A DNA stretch of 64,000 nt from Strongylocentrotus purpuratus (Eukaryota; Echinodermata; Echinoidea; Camarodonta; Strongylocentrotidae), in assembly GCF_000002235.5 (NCBI RefSeq), contig NW_022145601.1, positions 26,080,228 to 26,144,227 on the forward strand, in the 5' to 3' direction. The position numbers were made by a program, and so were the translations under genes. The stretch's first letter is position 1, and each line of letters starts with the position of its first letter. A model generated the notes under the pieces. That model was not told the origin of the DNA, searched no databases, and saw nothing but the letters and a program-made list of their open reading frames with translations. Shown in pieces: positions 63,301 to 64,000 of this stretch.

Positions 63301-63967
63301 GCAGATGACAATAGATAGCAATAAGTAAAGTAATCATGGAAGTTAAGTGAAAGAGTCACTTACTTGTGTGCTATTAGATACAAAAAATATGAAGCGCAAT
63401 ATTCTTAAAGATAAAGTTGAGTTCTGGTCATGTGATTGCATTGTGAAAGAAACGTGGAATCGATCAGAAAAGGTTGATCATCTAGCATATAAGTATTGGT
63501 GTGTTCTGCAAGGTTCGAGAATCATTCAAATGATAAGAAATTTGGCCCAGTCTTGGTAAACAAGCGCTGTACACAGAAAAATGTATATGGGACTACACAA
63601 ACATGTGACATAAAAATCTGTCCCTATTTGTGTGATGTTACATGCCATATTTAGCATACTAGGGCTTTTGAAGAGCCATACTTTTCAGGGAACATTTTTT
63701 ATCTGATGTTCTTCCACACTTTTATTTTTCACCTCTTCCAAAAACTCAACCTTCTCTTTAAATAAAATTTGTGGTAAGCCACCAGGGTTTTCGTTGCATA
63801 CTGTATGTGCACAAATCTTCACTATTCTTTTTCTCCTCCACAGGCAGGACATATCTTGGGCAGTATCCTCACATTGTTGATACTCTTCAGATAGCATTAC
63901 AGTCAGAAGATAAAGACTCTATCACCAGGGAGAACGCACTCGGCACCCTCCAGAAACTCAGTCTAAA
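49845..63967 (+). CDS. ARMC9: ARMC9 (LisH and armadillo-like ciliary protein), 5' two thirds
   Basis: Twelve coding exons, all with GT/AG ends and matching phases, give about 452 residues; human ARMC9 has 665-818. N-terminal LisH motif: [22 protein letters not shown] against human [20 protein letters not shown]. Strongly conserved blocks are [77 protein letters not shown] and [15 protein letters not shown], the start of the armadillo-like part. ARMC9 acts at the basal body and cilium with TOGARAM1; human mutations cause Joubert syndrome. The ATG at 49845 follows a 5' UTR exon acceptor at 49698. The gene continues beyond the right edge, ending here with a GTAAGA donor. Confidence 0.95.
50154..51210. 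mobile_element. 1.06-kb CAGGG-ended element with 5-bp target duplication
   Basis: Ends CAGGGCGCGACAAACCCGCT and, inverted, CAGGGTGCTACAAGAATTTT; flanked by CCCTA at 50149-50153 and 51211-51215. Near both ends the motif CTTGCCCGA/TCGGGCAAG is repeated in both orientations. No transposase. In ARMC9 intron 1. Confidence 0.78.
51658..51780 (+). CDS. ARMC9: ARMC9 coding exon 2 (LisH)
   Basis: 41 codons from [17 protein letters not shown] to RKADLQ; acceptor after a (TC)n tract and TCCCCAG, donor GTATTT. Confidence 0.92.
52470..52646 (+). CDS. ARMC9: ARMC9 coding exon 3
   Basis: 59 codons, [19 protein letters not shown] ... [17 protein letters not shown]; acceptor ATTCAG, donor GTGGGT. Followed within 20 nt by a mariner-type MITE. 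Confidence 0.93.
52667..52860. mobile_element. CAGTCAAACCTG mariner-type MITE
   Basis: TA at both ends; CAGTCAAACCTGTCTATAGC and GCAGGTTTGACTG. Starts 20 nt after the ARMC9 exon 3 donor. Confidence 0.85.
53255..53293. repeat. (TAG)n(TAC)n palindromic microsatellite
   Basis: GTAGTAGTAGTACTACTACT is its own complement. Confidence 0.8.
53300..53953. mobile_element. AGCCCC-family MITE, copy 4, split by the TTAA MITE below
   Basis: Left part 53300-53400 and right part 53911-53953; the right end is lost after GTGACCACG. The break is at the TTAA of TTATG|TTAA|TTGAG. Confidence 0.85.
53401..53910. mobile_element. AGGTAATAC TTAA MITE, copy 3
   Basis: 502 bp between TTAA 53401-53404 and 53907-53910; ends AGGTAATACAAAGTTTCGG and AAACTTTGTATTACCT. 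Sits inside another MITE, whose other copies give the empty site. Confidence 0.92.
54177..54356 (+). CDS. ARMC9: ARMC9 coding exon 4
   Basis: 60 codons containing [18 protein letters not shown] and YKELFQDSW, the best-conserved part of the family. Donor GTAGGA; a hAT MITE begins 26 nt later. Confidence 0.96.
54382..54694. mobile_element. hAT-type MITE with exact 8-bp target duplication
   Basis: TIR CAGGGGCGTACGCAGG against CCTGCGTACGCCCCTG, with GTTACTAC duplicated at 54374-54381 and 54695-54702. The interior is mostly C and G runs. In ARMC9 intron 4. Confidence 0.95.
55059..55235 (+). CDS. ARMC9: ARMC9 coding exon 5
   Basis: 59 codons, [12 protein letters not shown] ... [11 protein letters not shown]; acceptor TTGCAG, donor GTGTGC. 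Charged and probably coiled-coil. Confidence 0.95.
56010..56084 (+). CDS. ARMC9: ARMC9 coding exon 6
   Basis: 25 codons, [20 protein letters not shown] and IKGKT; acceptor TTACAG, donor GTAATT. Confidence 0.95.
56415..56608. mobile_element. CAGTCAAACCTG mariner-type MITE
   Basis: TA-flanked; CAGTGAAACCTGTCTATAAA and GCAGGTTTGACTG. In ARMC9 intron 6. Confidence 0.85.
56752..56838 (+). CDS. ARMC9: ARMC9 coding exon 7
   Basis: 29 codons, [20 protein letters not shown] to VTRPPT; acceptor GTACAG, donor GTAAGC. Confidence 0.95.
57769..57809 (+). CDS. ARMC9: ARMC9 coding exon 8
   Basis: 41 nt, [13 protein letters not shown] plus two bases; acceptor CTGCAG, donor GTAAGA. Aligns with human ASTMLRASLAPVK. 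Confidence 0.85.
58803..58823 (+). CDS. ARMC9: Candidate optional 21-nt ARMC9 microexon
   Basis: TACCATCCCCGAAGAAATAA plus G, after a long pyrimidine-rich stretch ending CCCTGTAG and before GTGAGA. In frame it would add STIPEEI between exons 8 and 9. Human length matches the form without it, so it would be alternative. Confidence 0.5.
58830..60780. other. ARMC9 intron 8, no further exon recognised
   Basis: AT-rich; holds a truncated TTTCATAAAACTTG repeat near 59325 related to the elements at 10341 and 10837, and a (GA)n tract at 60326-60390. Confidence 0.5.
60326..60390. repeat. (GA)n microsatellite
   Basis: About 25 uninterrupted GA units after AGAAAGAGAG. Confidence 0.9.
60782..60976. mobile_element. 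AGCCCC-family TTAA MITE, copy 5
   Basis: TTAA both sides; TTAATTAAGAGGTGAG at the site struck in copy 4. In the last ARMC9 intron before exon 9. Confidence 0.82.
61074..61179 (+). CDS. ARMC9: ARMC9 coding exon 9
   Basis: 106 nt, [20 protein letters not shown] ... LLLQSLRW; acceptor TTGCAG, donor GTGAGA. Confidence 0.94.
61211..61434. mobile_element. GTGTTTCACAAAGACTAAG MITE, copy 3
   Basis: GAGTGTTTCACAAAGACAAAG and CTTAGACTTTGTGAAGCACTC ends; starts 31 nt after the ARMC9 exon 9 donor. Confidence 0.8.
61989..62087 (+). CDS. ARMC9: ARMC9 coding exon 10
   Basis: 33 codons, [20 protein letters not shown] and [13 protein letters not shown]; acceptor ATATAG, donor GTAAGA. Confidence 0.92.
62525..62866 (+). 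mobile_element. tRNA-derived SINE, near full length
   Basis: tRNA-like head with GTAGTTGAGTGGTTTCAGTA and the B box GGGTTCAATCCC, body AATGTCCTTTGGCAAAGCAT, tail GTGCTTCGAGACGGTGTTTC ... CACTATATAAATCC then (ATT)n. The tail resembles CR1/L2-like LINE 3' ends, the usual way such SINEs are copied. About 130 nt upstream of ARMC9 exon 11. Confidence 0.88.
62997..63090 (+). CDS. ARMC9: ARMC9 coding exon 11
   Basis: 94 nt, [20 protein letters not shown] then [11 protein letters not shown]; acceptor ACCAG, donor GTAAGT. Confidence 0.94.
63400..63640. repeat. Dispersed ~340-bp repeat, inverted copy 3
   Basis: Reverse complement of part of 1535-1870; GATAAGAAATTTGGCCCAGT and ATGTATATGGGACTA are shared. 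Confidence 0.8.
63844..63967 (+). CDS. ARMC9: ARMC9 coding exon 12
   Basis: 124 nt, [15 protein letters not shown] ... [17 protein letters not shown]; acceptor CCACAG, donor GTAAGA. Last exon before the window ends, in phase 2. Confidence 0.94.
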
Positions 63968-64000
63968 GTAAGACTCTTCCTATTCTGATAATGATAATGA

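Overview
The window looks like animal (metazoan) nuclear DNA, most likely from an invertebrate deuterostome such as an echinoderm. Genes are split into many short exons with GT/AG introns of 0.3 to 4.4 kb. The proteins align by eye with remembered vertebrate orthologues. The spaces between exons hold MITEs, tRNA-type SINEs, a CR1-like LINE and hAT-like elements. No species is named because no search could be run.

Layout, left to right. (1) 1-4.3 kb, minus strand: the first two coding exons of an MBOAT acyltransferase resembling LPCAT3/MBOAT5; the rest lies off the left edge. (2) 4.3-11.5 kb: no gene seen; stacked repeats, two long fold-back elements and a (CCAATTGG)-type minisatellite. (3) 11.6-33.2 kb, minus strand: a complete coding region for an atrophin/RERE-type corepressor in 17 coding exons (5,907 nt, 1,968 codons plus stop, phase consistent at every junction), with BAH, ELM2, SANT, GATA finger and atrophin region. 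Its 4.4-kb intron 7 holds a CR1-like LINE with an intact reverse transcriptase, itself split by a 1.45-kb DNA transposon carrying a PHD-finger fragment. (4) 33.2-48.9 kb: repeat-dense, with one clear gene, a single-exon 736-residue Ig-like transmembrane receptor with cytoplasmic tyrosine motifs (41.7-44.0 kb, minus) and a decayed paralogue fragment (36.2-36.5 kb). (5) 48.9-64 kb, plus strand: the 5' two thirds of ARMC9, 12 coding exons plus a likely 21-nt optional microexon; it runs off the right edge.

Atrophin next to an LPCAT3-like gene repeats the human 12p13 neighbourhood (ATN1 and LPCAT3 lie within about 0.1 Mb), which supports both identifications. The three conserved genes do unrelated jobs: chromatin repression, phospholipid remodelling and cilium assembly. 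The most original material is the receptor and its surroundings, the transposon with a captured PHD fragment, a SINE pair with a 7SL-like head, and several nested insertions whose target duplications and empty sites can be read directly.
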